Source of the DNA: Ligula intestinalis
Lineage: Eukaryota; Platyhelminthes; Cestoda; Diphyllobothriidea; Diphyllobothriidae
Assembly: GCA_036362985.1 (NCBI GenBank)
Contig: JAYGXS010000008.1
Coordinates: 19,138,923 to 19,202,922 of the forward strand
Length of the DNA: 64,000 nucleotides
Direction: 5' to 3'
The position numbers and the translations under genes are program-made. The notes below the pieces were generated by a model, which searched no databases, was not told the origin of the DNA, and was given only the letters and a program-made list of their open reading frames with translations. Positions 34,060 through 45,318 of this stretch are shown in pieces. Numbering within the stretch: position 1 is the stretch's first letter; every line of letters begins with the position of its first letter.

Positions 34060-34290
34060 ATCTATGGAAATATTCGCCTTTCACATGAATCGCTAGTTGA
34101 GTGAATGTGTCTGGTTTCAGTATCTGAAGGCTAAGTCTAAATTTGTAAACACTTGTTGATACCATTCCAAGTGAACAAGGGTCTTTCATTATAACAAAGA
34201 CAGACGCTCAACCCTAAGTAATGCGTGATACATCACATAAATAACTGAGAGGAGGGCTATAAGAACGGCATCACACTCTAAGTCGTCGAC
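34060..34290 (+). repeat. Duplicated upstream block, copy 2
   Basis: Partner of the block at 25060-25330. It ends with GGAGGGCTATAAGAACGG, a TATA-like sequence. No cysteine-rich exon was found downstream up to the telomere-like tract, so if this was a second gene copy only its upstream part is recognisable. Confidence 0.45.
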
Positions 34291-34299
34291 AGCAAATGT

Positions 34300-37200
34300 G
34301 ATATTGTCCAGAAGTAGACATGCATTACGCAAATTTATCTCTTCGTTTGCATGTTTTTACTAATAGGTGTTTGGTAGCCACAATTTTGCAAAATAAATTT
34401 TGAGTTATATTTTTCGTCCAATGGGTCGATTCTCATTCTTGTTTGGCTGACCTGTATACACATGCTACCAAGTGTTCATATTCCTTAATGTATTTAGAAT
34501 ATTACCGTTTAATAAAACTCATTTACAATCAGTTTAGTTTCCAACTTTTGAATTTGGCTGCATAAATTATCTAATGCCTCTAAGGCAAGTTCCTATAATG
34601 AAAGGGAACAAAAAATGGGATCTATAGAGCGTGTCATGTTTTCAGTCTTTCCTGGTTAATAAACTATTTCTAAAATGAGGTCGTCCGTCATGTAGTTACA
34701 AACTTATAATTCACAGAGCATTGTATTCCATTTTTCTCGCTAAGAGTAGTTTATATCACATTTTGATTGTGCCATATATCGTATCATAAAGTACTTTATC
34801 GATATTTAACCAGTGTTTTTGGTTTCGTTGCATGAGGCTTTCCGGGAACTTTGGCTTCCATTCGCCAAACCTGTTGATCGCTGACCTCTTTTGTAATCCT
34901 GACAAATTCGTCTGCCTCCATAGCATCGCATAGCCGAATATGGATTTTAATTGTTAGCAATGTATTTCTCAAAAACAGCGTATTCAAGTGCGTTTCTAGG
35001 CGTTTAGCGAACGACAGGTAATTGCTTCTTAAATGTGCATACACCAACATTTGGGGCTAAATATATGCACATATATTGCCCATAAATTTACTACATTTGT
35101 TAAATTAGTGAAAAGATCAAATGCATTTCCGTTGGAAACAATAAGGGTAACTGACATTAACATAAAATTTTAAACACATCAGAGTAGCCAGTAATACAAT
35201 AAAATACATTTTTTGTTATTATAATAATGTCGACCTGACATAGGTTGGTCAAAACAGAACTTTCCCCTAGCTCATTTCAATGCCTTAGGCATTGGTAGAA
35301 ATGGTAAAATTACAAAAAAGTCTTATCCTTAGTATAAATGTTGTTCTTGTCCTAAAAAAATAAAATGATATTGTATTATGTAACATAACTTGCTGATTGT
35401 AGTTAAGCACATTAATATAAAGTCAGAATAACGCTCTAAGTGCACAGGTTACACCCATAATTTGATGACATCACAATATCACGTGCTTCGTGGCCCCTTT
35501 CCGACTAAATATAATGGCCAAACTCCACCAACTAATTCTGATTGACATTTCCGGCAGTTTTCGGCACAGAACAGACACACCCACATAGTAACCTGACCAA
35601 ATGGATTTTCATACGCTTGAACCCCCTTACTTTGGGCTCTGATACGAACCATAGGTTTCCTGGGGCGACTTAGTGGGTTACACCTGGAGGCATATTTGAT
35701 GAGGAAGAAGAGATACGATATATTTTTAAAAGCTTTTGGTATTAAAAAATTAGCTAAGTTTGTTCGTTTTTTGAAAGTTCGCCTTCGGAAGGCAAAAGTA
35801 AGTTGCATTTTCAAAGCAAATAAAATAACGGATATGCTAGTAACGAAACCGTTTTTGCCTGACGCTTCTGTTGTAACGGTGCCTGTGTCTGAGTGACCTT
35901 TTTTGCGATCCCCAAATAGCTACAAAATAAGCGACACGTAATTCATGAACCCACCTTAATGAGAGCTTACGGTGTGTTGTTGATGTCTTGGGTGTCGTTT
36001 AACGCTAGTGAAAAGCCAACCCGCTTGATGTCCACGCCTTAGGGCGAAGCACAGCAATGAGGCGGACTGGCAGCGTCCTCGCTGTTCGCCTGCATCTTAC
36101 TGTCTGATGTGTGACAGTGGCTAATAAGTGAAATCGAGCGCGTTTGATTTTGGCATGATTGGACGCGTGGCCGTGTGAGCAAGCTATGCGTCCTCTAAGG
36201 AAGTGCATTTAGTTAGACACGCGCGTGGACTTACGTGCGTCTGTTTTCAGTCCAGTGGTCTAAGATCATCGCGTGGGAACAGTCACTAGTAAAGGCATAA
36301 TACCTTGGAGGCAGTTCGCATTAGCTAAGTATTCACTGCCACAGTCGGCCACAGGCCCCAAGCTTCAGGAAGCCTGGAATTCGTTTAGGCTAGACGTTCA
36401 GTAGGATACCAAGCATATGCCATCCGTATGTATTAAGATAATGTCCACTTGGAATGCATCGATAAAAATATTCCGACGCAAAACGACGCCACTCTTTTGA
36501 TCAAATTCACACGACTCGCACAAATTATACCGAAGGTGCTGTGACAATTCCTGTGCTGAAACAGCGGACCCGGCGCCCCAGGAGCGAGGCTGCATCCGAC
36601 CGAGAATCAACCTACCTTTGCTCATTCTTCACATTTGTCTGTACAAAATGAACTATTCCTTCCATAAAGGGTCTCACACGTTAGCATGATGACTGATGCA
36701 AACCTACGTGCCGCATTTCAAAGCGTCCAATGTTCCAATTCGGTGCCAGTTCTAGGAATAATACAAAATAAATAGCGTCCATGCTTTATTCATAAAGATG
36801 CAAGATCGTCAGTATGAATATGAGCTTGCTGCCTTATGAATACTGCAGCAAGGCAGCGAACACTACTTCTTCAGATCGAGGTATCCGTTAACAGCGTCAT
36901 TTATCCTATTGTCTGACTATGATTTCAATTAATTTCGAATTTTTTTGCAGGGAACGGGGAGCTGATTTCAGTCGATACCCTTATAGGCAAAATCCTCTTT
37001 TACGGCTTCTCTGTGCAGTAAGGAATGTATACATTTTAGGATCAATGTCCGAGGATTGGCCGTAGCGTCGGAGGATGACAGCCTTATATACGTACGCATA
37101 TTCGTATTCACTTTTTAACCACATTTGAAATAAGCACATTTGTATCAATTATTAGAAGATTTCAAAATCGAAATCGTAGCGAGAGATAGCTGAAATAAAC

Positions 37201-37530
37201 GGCGCTGTTACGTTTACATGTTTGCGTACTGAAAAGGTCACTCTGGCACTGCAGAGTATAGTTTCCTATGGTAAGCACGATCTTTGTTCCTACGCAAATC
37301 TGTCGCTCGTTCGGAGGGAATTTAAACCTAAATTTGGCACTACAGGGAAGTAATTAAGTCTTTAATTATAGCATATTGCACCTTGTTATGAATTAGTAGT
37401 AGACGAATGTACAAACGCCCTCATTGCAAACTTTAGCGTAGTGAGATATAGGTAGACTAAGAATATGAAACGCCTCTGTCATATAAACATGCTTTTGTAA
37501 TTTAACATGCGGTCTGGCACGACAGTCTTA
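34300..37530. other. Unassigned AT-rich region
   Basis: Frames at 34796-35050 and 35479-35814 (minus) have no domain I recognise. No repeat partner confirmed. Confidence 0.4.
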
Positions 37531-37544
37531 ATTTTACTGTGGCA

Positions 37545-37632
37545 AGGGTTAGGGTAAGGGATACGGATATGATTTGGGCAAGAATTAGGGTAAGGGTTAG
37601 GGTTAGAGTAAGGGCTAGGGTAAGGCATGGGA
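37545..37632 (+). repeat. Interstitial telomere-like repeat
   Basis: Degenerate TTAGGG and TAAGGG units: GGGTTAGGGTAAGGG at the left and GGGTAAGGGTTAGGGTTAG at the right, separated by a diverged centre. Arg/Val-rich frames across it are translations of the repeat. Confidence 0.8.
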
Positions 37633-37639
37633 TAGTGAT

Positions 37640-38720
37640 ATCGCATGTAAAATGCCCCAAGTTTCTGCCTTACGGGAAGCGTTGCAGTAGGCATTTAAAT
37701 ATAACTAACAACATATGTGCGCTACCAAGGAAACTCCTGCCTAAAACAGGTATGCTCTGCTTGTTGGTGGAGAGATGTAGCGTTTTTGTTGTAAAGAACA
37801 TCATCTTAGTACAGTACCGCCTCAATTTCGGTTAAATGCCTACATTTGCGAACGATAGATATACTCTCTCTCTATCTTGCTAATCAGCTTTGTGAAAGGT
37901 TGTAAGTTCGATTATCGTGTAGATTTTTCTAAGCTTGTTTAATATTATTTTCTTTGAGCGCCTACTAACAGTACTTACTGTAAAAAGTGGCTTCTTAAGT
38001 AATATGCTTTTTTATCATTGTTTCTGATTTTCTTTATGAATTGCAATATATATGATGGATCACATGCACGAAATGTTATGTCTTGTAAAGGAAAATAGGC
38101 CTTCTTTAAATTTTACCCTTAACACATCCGTCTCTTTTGGTTTGACAAAAGTTACTCATTATAAACTTTTTTATGATTTGACGTTTTTATCCATAATATA
38201 TTATGTTCATCAATGTTTTAAGTCTCCTTATAATTTGTGCAGCGTGATCCACAGCTGTTGCAATATTTAATGAGAACAAGGCGACTGCTACCTCAAACCG
38301 TAAGCTTAATTGCCCTTTTCATTAAACAGGAGGTGCACCGTTTGTAAACATTGAATTCAAGCGAAGCATTCAACTGTTTCAAACATTACTCGGCAATTTA
38401 GAAAATTATTTTACCGGAAAAATAAAATTTCCTTAATAATAAAATGCAAAGGTGTTTTTTCGCTTATCTATTCCGTAAAATATATATAAGTTTATGAAGG
38501 CAGGCACTTTTTACCATAAATTCGATTGTAAGCGAAAAAAGAAGCTTTTTAAACAGCTGGCATTCAACCATAAAAAAATTAATCAACCAGTGTACAAGTG
38601 GAGAAAAAACAGCCAGCAACTACCGTGACCCGTACTGAAATGCGTACGCGAAAGCTGGGCTGCTCGGTAACGTACAGAAAGAAAAAATGCGCATGAAATA
38701 GAGGCAAAGGTACTACATAT
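37640..38720. other. Unassigned AT-rich region
   Basis: No gene or repeat partner recognised. Confidence 0.4.
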
Positions 38721-38721
38721 T

Positions 38722-38723
<2 letters not shown>

Positions 38724-38769
<46 letters not shown>
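38724..38769. repeat. (TA)n microsatellite
   Basis: Uninterrupted TA dinucleotides directly bordering the hammerhead-bearing inverted unit. Confidence 0.95.
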
Positions 38770-38770
<1 letters not shown>

Positions 38771-38803
38771 CAGTAAAGGGGGTATGACAGCATCCGGGGG
38801 TAA

Positions 38804-38848
38804 CTTGATACAAAACTGTTTCGGGCTTATTAGCCTTCATCAGCCAAG
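38804..38848 (-). ncRNA. Hammerhead ribozyme (type I), complete fold
   Basis: On the minus strand: CTTGG (stem I), CTGATGA, stem II GGCT-AATA-AGCC, GAAA, a two-base-pair helix III closing GTTT (CA/TG), TA, then TCAAG, which pairs with CTTGG over five positions. Predicted self-cleavage follows the TA (between 38809 and 38808). All core nucleotides are present. The first stem II position is an A-C mismatch. Confidence 0.75.
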
Positions 38849-39282
38849 CATAACCCTGAACACCAGCTGGTCGGACAACGCGAACAAACGCACTCACAGA
38901 CTGCGCAGTTGGTCCACCACTGGTGTCTATCAGATGGGTCATTAGCACTTCATCGAACCGCAGTTCATCAGCGCATCTCCACCTGCCATTTGCTGTCACG
39001 GCTGATCGGGTATATATTCACTCAGAAATGTGCGAACACCGATCGAATAGGCTTCCGAACTAAACAAAGTTCATTTGGTGGTCAGAGGTCCCCATTCGCA
39101 CATTTCTGAGTGAATATATACTCAATTATCAGTTACAGCAAATGGCTGGTGGCGGGGCGCTGATGCACTCCGGTTCGATGTAGTGCTTATGACCCATCTG
39201 ATTGACACCAGTGGTGAACCAACTGCGCCGTTTGTGAGTGCGTTTTTCGGTGTCGTCCGACCAGCTGATGTTCAGGATTATG

Positions 39283-39327
39283 CTTGGCTGATGAAGGCTA
39301 ACAAGCCTGAAACAGTTTTGTATAAAG
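39283..39327 (+). ncRNA. Hammerhead ribozyme (type I), second copy
   Basis: Inverted twin of the ribozyme at 38804-38848. Stem II is better here (AGGCT-AACA-AGCCT, five pairs), but stem I has one mismatch (TAAAG against CTTGG). CTGATGA, GAAA and the cleavage-site TA are intact; predicted cleavage follows 39322. Confidence 0.7.
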
Positions 39328-39544
39328 TTTGTCCCCAGACGCTGCCATACCCCTCTTACTGATTTAATTACTTGGCCGGAATCGGACTGGCAGGTGGTCA
39401 CCCGTTGGGGATCTCTGACCACCACATGTTTAGATTGGAAGCCTATTCGATCAGTGTTGGCACATTTCTGAGTGAATATATATATTTTATATAACGCATA
39501 CGTATTTAGATATTTAAAAAGCCGATAAATTTAAAACGTAGCTT

Positions 39545-39627
39545 TACTTGTGCTTATTTAATAAGTCGCTTTTTGTTTGAAACGGGTTACCTAATACGCG
39601 AATGATGCACGTCTTTTTCGTTAACTA
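39545..39627 (+). repeat. Small repeat shared with 41905-41965
   Basis: CGTAGCTTTACTTGTGCT matches CGTAGTTCCACTTGTGCT, followed by related GCGGCTTACGTAGTAGGCGC / ACGGGTTACCTAATACGCG blocks. Noncoding. Confidence 0.35.
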
Positions 39628-39950
39628 CCAAAGTGCACTCATGTAGGGAGAAAAACAATATGGACTGGGTTTTGCTGCATTAGCTATACAAGAAAAAGAC
39701 CGTATTCTACATCCTGCAGACAGGGCCCTGAGCTTGTTTATGTCCCGCCTGTCACTCAACAAGTGGATGGAAAAACCACAAACATTTTCCTCACATGTCT
39801 TATTTCTATTCCTTTCTTAAAAAATAAAATTACATTCGGATTCCATTCTGCAGCCACAGCTTGGGAGAAAAACTTACTCCATTTACCTTTCTGCATTTCA
39901 GCATGAACCATGGTAACAAATATCAGTTAAACCGTAGTCCTGCCATAATT
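39628..39950 (+). repeat. Dispersed repeat, copy inverted relative to 51395-51745
   Basis: Aligns with the reverse complement of 51395-51745: CAAAGTGCACTCATGT, GGTTTTGCTGCA, AAAAAGACCGTATT, GCAGACAGGGCC, CAGCTTGGgAGAAAAAC. Length about 320-350 bp. Open frames in the 51-kb copy are not open in this one. Confidence 0.7.
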
Positions 39951-40587
39951 CACAAGCAGTATAGGCGTTGTTTATGAGGATGCCGGCTGATAAGGTCACG
40001 TAAGCCAATAACACGCTAATTTGGTGTTCCACGTTTGTAAAAAGGCCACAGCATGGATCTGTCAGCTGACTTTTGCCACTTTAAGGCCGATATGCATGCA
40101 CTCATCCCACGTGTCTAGTTATAATGTGTTTGACCTCCAGAGAGCTAGCTTGGCAAAACTTGTGATAAAAAGCGGCGAATATTACTCTCAAGTATAGCTT
40201 AGCTAGGTGAGGAGGTATTTCCAATGTGGTATCAACTAATGGATGAGAAGAAAAGCGTCAGATATTATACAATAAGCATATTAGATCGGTATATGAGCAC
40301 ATCATTGTCCTCCTTTCTCTTGAGGGGTATAAGGTACCCGTGTATTTCTTTTCAATGGTTTTGGCAAGTGCGTCGTTCCTGTGCGCGGAAGTACTGATCA
40401 GCAGATTGCGTTTACATTTGTCATGTGTTGGCAACTTGTGGCAATCCCAAGCGGAGAGCACTTGTGTGAAAGTGGTAGAGGGGGTGTCCGGCGGGCTTTG
40501 TGCGACTTCAGGAGGCAGTTAAAGCGGCATCATGTTGGTGTGAAACACCGGCGCGAAAAGGAGCAGGGGTGGGTTCGTGAACAGAGG
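39951..40587. other. Unassigned region left of the gap
   Basis: The last 150 bases are GC-richer than surroundings. Frames that run into the gap cannot be judged. Confidence 0.35.
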
Positions 40588-40687
40588 NNNNNNNNNNNNN
40601 NNNNNNNNNNNNNNNNNNNNNNNNNNNNNNNNNNNNNNNNNNNNNNNNNNNNNNNNNNNNNNNNNNNNNNNNNNNNNNNNNNNNNNN
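40588..40687. other. Assembly gap of exactly 100 N
   Basis: A run of 100 N, a conventional scaffold gap, so true distance is unknown. Confidence 0.99.
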
Positions 40688-41369
40688 CTGATGCAAGGTT
40701 ATACGAATGAACCATTTAAAATCATAAAAAAACTAAAAACTGGAAATGATTTAAACCTAAACATAACCTTTTTAAGCATACAATTTACGTGAGGCGTATC
40801 TTGCTACCAAACCCGTAAAGTAAATATTCCTTTTGCTTTATTTTTCGACAAAATATATTTGAATCTATAGAGGTGGTCAAAATCAATGAAAGGTACGCGA
40901 ATTATATCACCAATACCGCTTTCAGCATAAACGTTTTCCTGTGGTCAGAAATAAACCCGTTGAAAAGCCGGTGGGTTTACTCGCCTAGCCCGAGAGCCAA
41001 ATGGGATATGTTGACCAAATTCTGAATTCCCTAAAACTTAGAGGAAAACCATCCACTGGAAATTAAAGAACTTGCATTTCTACGTAAACCAGAGCAGTTT
41101 TCAATACGTGCTTCTACTTCAGGGCACCAATCTTTGATTTCAATTGCAAAAGAGCGTGACACAAAATATCCTCCAATACTCTTAAAGATGATAATCTTAT
41201 GCCTCTTCCGTTTGAAGATTTTTGTATTTATTGATTTTTGTCGATATTTTGACAACATTTGATGGAGTAAGTAGGGCACAAAATATAACAGATTTGTAGG
41301 GCAAACCTTATTAACTAAATTCATAGATCTTTTCTCGACTATAGTGCTGTATCTCGTACGTAAACTAAC

Positions 41370-41573
41370 CTCAATTGCATGAACGTGAAATAAAATTTCC
41401 TCTGTTGTGAACACATATAATTAAACACTTCCTGCTCTTTATGAATATATTTTTTTACTTCAGTACGCGCAAATATGAACCTTTTCTCCGCAGCGCTTAA
41501 TAGCATAGGAATATCCTGGGGTATCAAAAACGTTGGATTTCGCCAGCTTTCGTCTACATTTTCTTCAAGTTTA
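41370..41573 (-). CDS. Candidate internal exon of an unidentified gene
   Basis: On the minus strand an open segment of 204 bases lies between an acceptor (AACTCAG) and a donor (TTGAG|GTTAGT), with phase 2 at both ends. The translation looks protein-like: KLEENVDESWRNPTFLIPQD, then MLLSAAEKRFIFARTEVKKY and CSQQRKFYFTFMQLR. I do not recognise the family. No neighbouring exon could be linked with confidence; the longer downstream frame (41414-41031) overlaps in another frame and may be intron or a further exon. The nearby gap at 40588 may hide more of the gene. Confidence 0.35.
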
Positions 41574-42249
41574 CTGAGTTACATGGAATTCAATTCTATT
41601 AAACCGCATTTTGAGCATCAACCCAACCTAATGAATTAATTAATTGACCTCAACTTTGTGCGTAATCCCCCAATCCCCAACATTTCATCAGATATGTTAT
41701 CTACTGTAGGTTATAAGCTATATAATTTCTGGTCTTCAATCCACATAATGGTTGTCATTTGAAATAATCTATTTTTGCAAGCAGCATTATTACTTGCCAA
41801 GTTGAGGCATCACTATAAAAGCGATGGAATGACCTTCTGGTTAGTAGTGCTCTACTGGTCCAGGTTCCTATGAAAATTTGCAAAACGATTAATTTTCGAC
41901 GTAGTTCCACTTGTGCTGCTTTATTTACTCGTTTTTGTATAAAGCGGCTTACGTAGTAGGCGCAATTTTCAGTATTTCAGAATTTATTTTTTTTGTTTCC
42001 AAAAAGCAGGTATTTCTAAAAGACACAGTTTTACTTAAGTCACTTTAAGTCACTTTATTAAGGGAAAAAGGCGTTCGCCCTTGAGCTCCTTATTCATAAC
42101 CAAAATCGCATAATAGGTCCACCGTAACAATAGTACATAATACAAATGTACAAATGTAGGCTTAACATCAGCGATAAGTGTGAGCCAGTTGCAAGGTGCT
42201 GCTACTGACACTTTGTTCATTATATCTGCCACAGTTTCTCAGCAAATGA

Positions 42250-43668
42250 GAATCAAGTTTGTGTTTAAAAATGTCAACAGTATCTGAGAGGACCACATCT
42301 TCCTGGAGTCCGTTCCACGCTACAATGACCCTCTGAGAGAAGGCGTTTCGTCGACCGTCGATACGGGCCGGTTACCTCTGTAGTTTAAAACGATGACCTC
42401 GCAGATGGTCCGTCCGAGCCAATTCGAAGAAATCATCAAATTCTAGGGTGCAGTTTTGGCCTCTAATAATACGGTAGGTTTGTATGAGGTCCCCACGGAG
42501 TTGCCTATAATCGATAGGGAAAAGATCAAGTTCGGTAAGTCTGTCTTCATAAGGCAGATGACAAAGATTCTTGACCATCTTTGTAGCCCTCGCCTGCACT
42601 CGTTCCAGGTGCAGGTAATACTTTTGAACCACGGACACCAGGCCTGGACAGCATACTCCAAGTGGGACTGAACAAACGCTCCGTAGGTTTTCTTAAAGAG
42701 CTTCTTGTCAATGTTGACGAATCCCCGCTAATTGCAAACAGCAGCTGTGTCGCGCGTTTAGCTGCCTTTACACACTGAGTAGATGGTTTAAGTGAGGAAT
42801 TTATTAGAACACCGAGATCCTTTTGTTCGTTCACAATTGAAAGTGGGTGCCCATCGAGGAGGTATTGGAAGGAATCGTTCTCCTCATCAGTCCTTCTAGT
42901 ACGGAGTCTTAAAACCACACATTTACTTATGTTGAAGTTTAAAAGCCAACGAGCAGACCAGCAGCTAGGTCGATTGAGACTCTCTTGAAGCGCTTTCCTA
43001 TCGGCATCAGACCTGATGGTTCTCTAGAAATTGACGTCGTCGGCAAACATGAAAGCGCTACAACCCTGGTCGTTGATACAATCGTTGATATAGATAAGGA
43101 AGAGCAGTGACCCTAAGACGGAGCCTTCGGGGACGCCACAGAGCACAGATGTAGGGTTTGACTTTGAGTCACCGATGCACACAGTTTGCGATCACCCTGC
43201 GAGAAAATCTGTGATCCATGCCAGCAGGTTTCCTCTTATGCCAATTTCTGACAATTTATACATTAGACGCTTATGTGGGACGCTGTCGAATGCCTTCTTT
43301 AAGTCCGTATGGATGACGTCAACCTTACCATCTTCATCTAGTGCGCGAGTCCACTGCTCAGTGGAGAGTAGAAGGCTGGAAAGGCAAGAATGGTTCTTTC
43401 TGAAGCCATGTTGAAGCCCTGACAGTAGATTGTTCTCCTCCTAGAACTCCATTGTCGTCTTCTTAATTATCGTTTCCATCACCTTACAGCAAATGCAAGT
43501 TAGGCTGACGGGCCGGTAATTGTTAACCTTCGTTCGGGCACCACCCTTGTATATCGGGTAAATATTTGCCCTTTTTCATTCGAATGGTAGTTTTCCTAGT
43601 TCAAATGAAATACGAAAGATATTGCCAATAGTAGCGAATATTCGAGTCCCAGGAAGCAGTTCAGAACA
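42250..43668 (-). pseudogene. RT catalytic core and C-terminus, CR1-like copy B
   Basis: Follows the insertion with ANIYPIYKGGARTKVNNYRP, VSLTCICCKVMETI, LQHGFRKNHSC, DVIHTDLKKAFDSVPH (motif A), CGVPEGSVLGSLLFLIYIND, MFADDVNF (motif C) and NEQKDLGVLINSSLKPS. It ends with LERVQARATKMVKNLCHLP and YRQLRGDLIQTYRIIRG. Several stops and a frameshift near 42720 inactivate it. Confidence 0.8.
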
Positions 43669-43808
43669 CGAAGATGCGATCACTGGAAAAAAGAGTTTTA
43701 TTTGCCTGACGTTTTGGATTCCGGCAGGAATCCTTAGTCATAGGTAATCGTACACAGGTCTGTGACATGCGCAGATAAGGGGTGATACATGCACAGATTG
43801 CACGGTAT

Positions 43809-45247
43809 TTATAGTTCACAGCGGTCACCCGCATACGTACTATAATTGTCAGTTCTTGTAGTCACCGCTTGAGGTCTTAATTGGTGCGGTGATTGGTCAT
43901 TAATTGCCAGAGCGTTCTTGTCCGCGTCGGATGCGGGTCTGGTAATTGCACGACAATTATGCCCGCTGTCGTCGGAGTTGTTGTTGCACCCAGTCCTTCC
44001 CACGTGACTGATTCTCTTGCTCAGGAAAGGCCTCAGTACACCGTAGGGGAACGCAAAATCGTTGCGCTTGTTGATGGACTGGGGGCCTGAAAACCATGAC
44101 TCGAGCAGCTCGCGGCTCACGCGGTTGTCCCCTCTTGCGAGGATTTCGGCCTCGGCAAACTTGAAAATATGGTCGGGTCCCGTTGAGTGAGCTGCAACCT
44201 GGGAGTTGGCGTCTTTCTTCCTCACCACAGCTGCATGCTCGGCCATTCGCGTCCGGAGTAATCTCCCAGTTTCTCCGACGTAGTTGCTTTGTCCACAACT
44301 ACACCAATTCGGTAAACGACTCCAGCCGTTTCCTACCGTAGCAGTGGGTCTTTCGGCCTCATGACCCGGCGCCTGATGGTTGCTTCCGGCCTGTGTGCAA
44401 CTCCAACTCCAAGTGGGGTGAGTAGACGGCTGACTGCTTCCGATACATTCTTCACGTACGGAAGAGCTCGCCAAACGTTTAGGCCAGCTGGACTTGGCTT
44501 CTTCTCTCGTTTGCGCATGCACTGGTTGACAAAATTGTGCGGGTAACCATTCGCTCTCAGTACCCGTCGAACATATTGCAATTCAGCAATTTTGTCTTCC
44601 GCTTCGCTGCAATGCATCTCGACGCGCTGGAATAGCGCTCTTACGCAGCTGCGTTTGTGACCGATTGGGTGGTTGCTGTTGTAGTTCAGGACTTGCATAG
44701 TGTTGGTTGCTTACCTGAACACTTTAGTCTTCAGGCCACCATCGTCTTTGCGGCAAACGAGGACATCCAGGAAGGCCAGTTGGTTGTTTACTTCTGCCTC
44801 CATCGTAAATTGAATGTCCGGGAAGACAGCGTTTAGACGTTCCTTGAATGTCAGCACCTGATCCTGCTCAATTACGACGAAGGTGTCGTCCACATACCGA
44901 GCCCACAGTTTCGGCCTGCGGTGTCGGAAAACCAGCGACTCCAGCCGTTGCAGGACCGCCTCTGCTATGAGTCCGAAAATGGGCGAACCCATAGGCGTGC
45001 CCTTCACCTGCTCGTAGATAGTTCCGTTGAAGTTAAAGTACGTCTTCAGTCAGAACTTTAGGAATTGGAGGATTTGAGCATGCCCGAGGCGATTGACCGT
45101 TTCGTCGTATTTCTCTCGTAGGAGTAGTTGGATAGTCTCGACTGCCAGGTCCTGTGGAATAGAAGTAAAAAGGGACGTGACATCAAAGGAAACCATGATA
45201 TCATTTGGCTGGAGGCTTTGTGAATGTAGTCTGCTCTTCGGGAGTCG
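43809..45247 (-). pseudogene. PLE RT and GIY-YIG, left arm
   Basis: Blocks on the minus strand: DIMVSFDVTSLFTSIPQDLA (motif A), VKGTPMGSPIFGLIAEAVLQ (motif B), RYVDDTFVVIEQDQ (motif C), LAFLDVLVCRKDD, VGVAHRPEATIRRRV, then GIY-YIG with CGQSNYVGETGRLLRTRMAE and DHIFKFAEAEILARGDNR. In-frame stops lie at 45052-45050, 44713-44711 and 44335-44333, and the GIY-YIG part lies in a different frame after the last of these. The right arm has the same stops, so the defects predate the duplication or were homogenised. 5'-truncated. Confidence 0.85.
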
Positions 45248-45318
45248 TATGAAACACACTTCGGTAGCACATTATTGTCGAGACACCTGTGCAAGAATCG
45301 GATCTGCGCATAAGTAGA

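Larger units (their letters stand above)
38771..39480. mobile_element. Retrozyme-like inverted unit with two hammerhead ribozymes
   Basis: Arms 38771-39036 and 39095-39360 are inverted copies around a 58-bp centre (paired positions sum to 78131). Each arm holds a hammerhead. A block beginning GCACATTTCTGAGTGAATATATA occurs directly repeated at 39098 and 39460, a 362-bp period that fits head-to-tail monomers. There is no protein-coding content. Retrozymes are small nonautonomous retroelements with tandem hammerheads, known in plants and many animals; membership is inferred from these features. Confidence 0.7.

Noticed and set aside
37479..37694. Arg/Val-rich and Pro/Asn-rich open frames
   Set aside because: They are translations of the telomere-like repeat.
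38721..38999. Minus-strand frame ending in repeated Ile-Tyr
   Set aside because: Translation of the (TA)n tract plus the noncoding ribozyme unit.
40381..40792. Open frames across the N run
   Set aside because: They are open only because N is not a stop.
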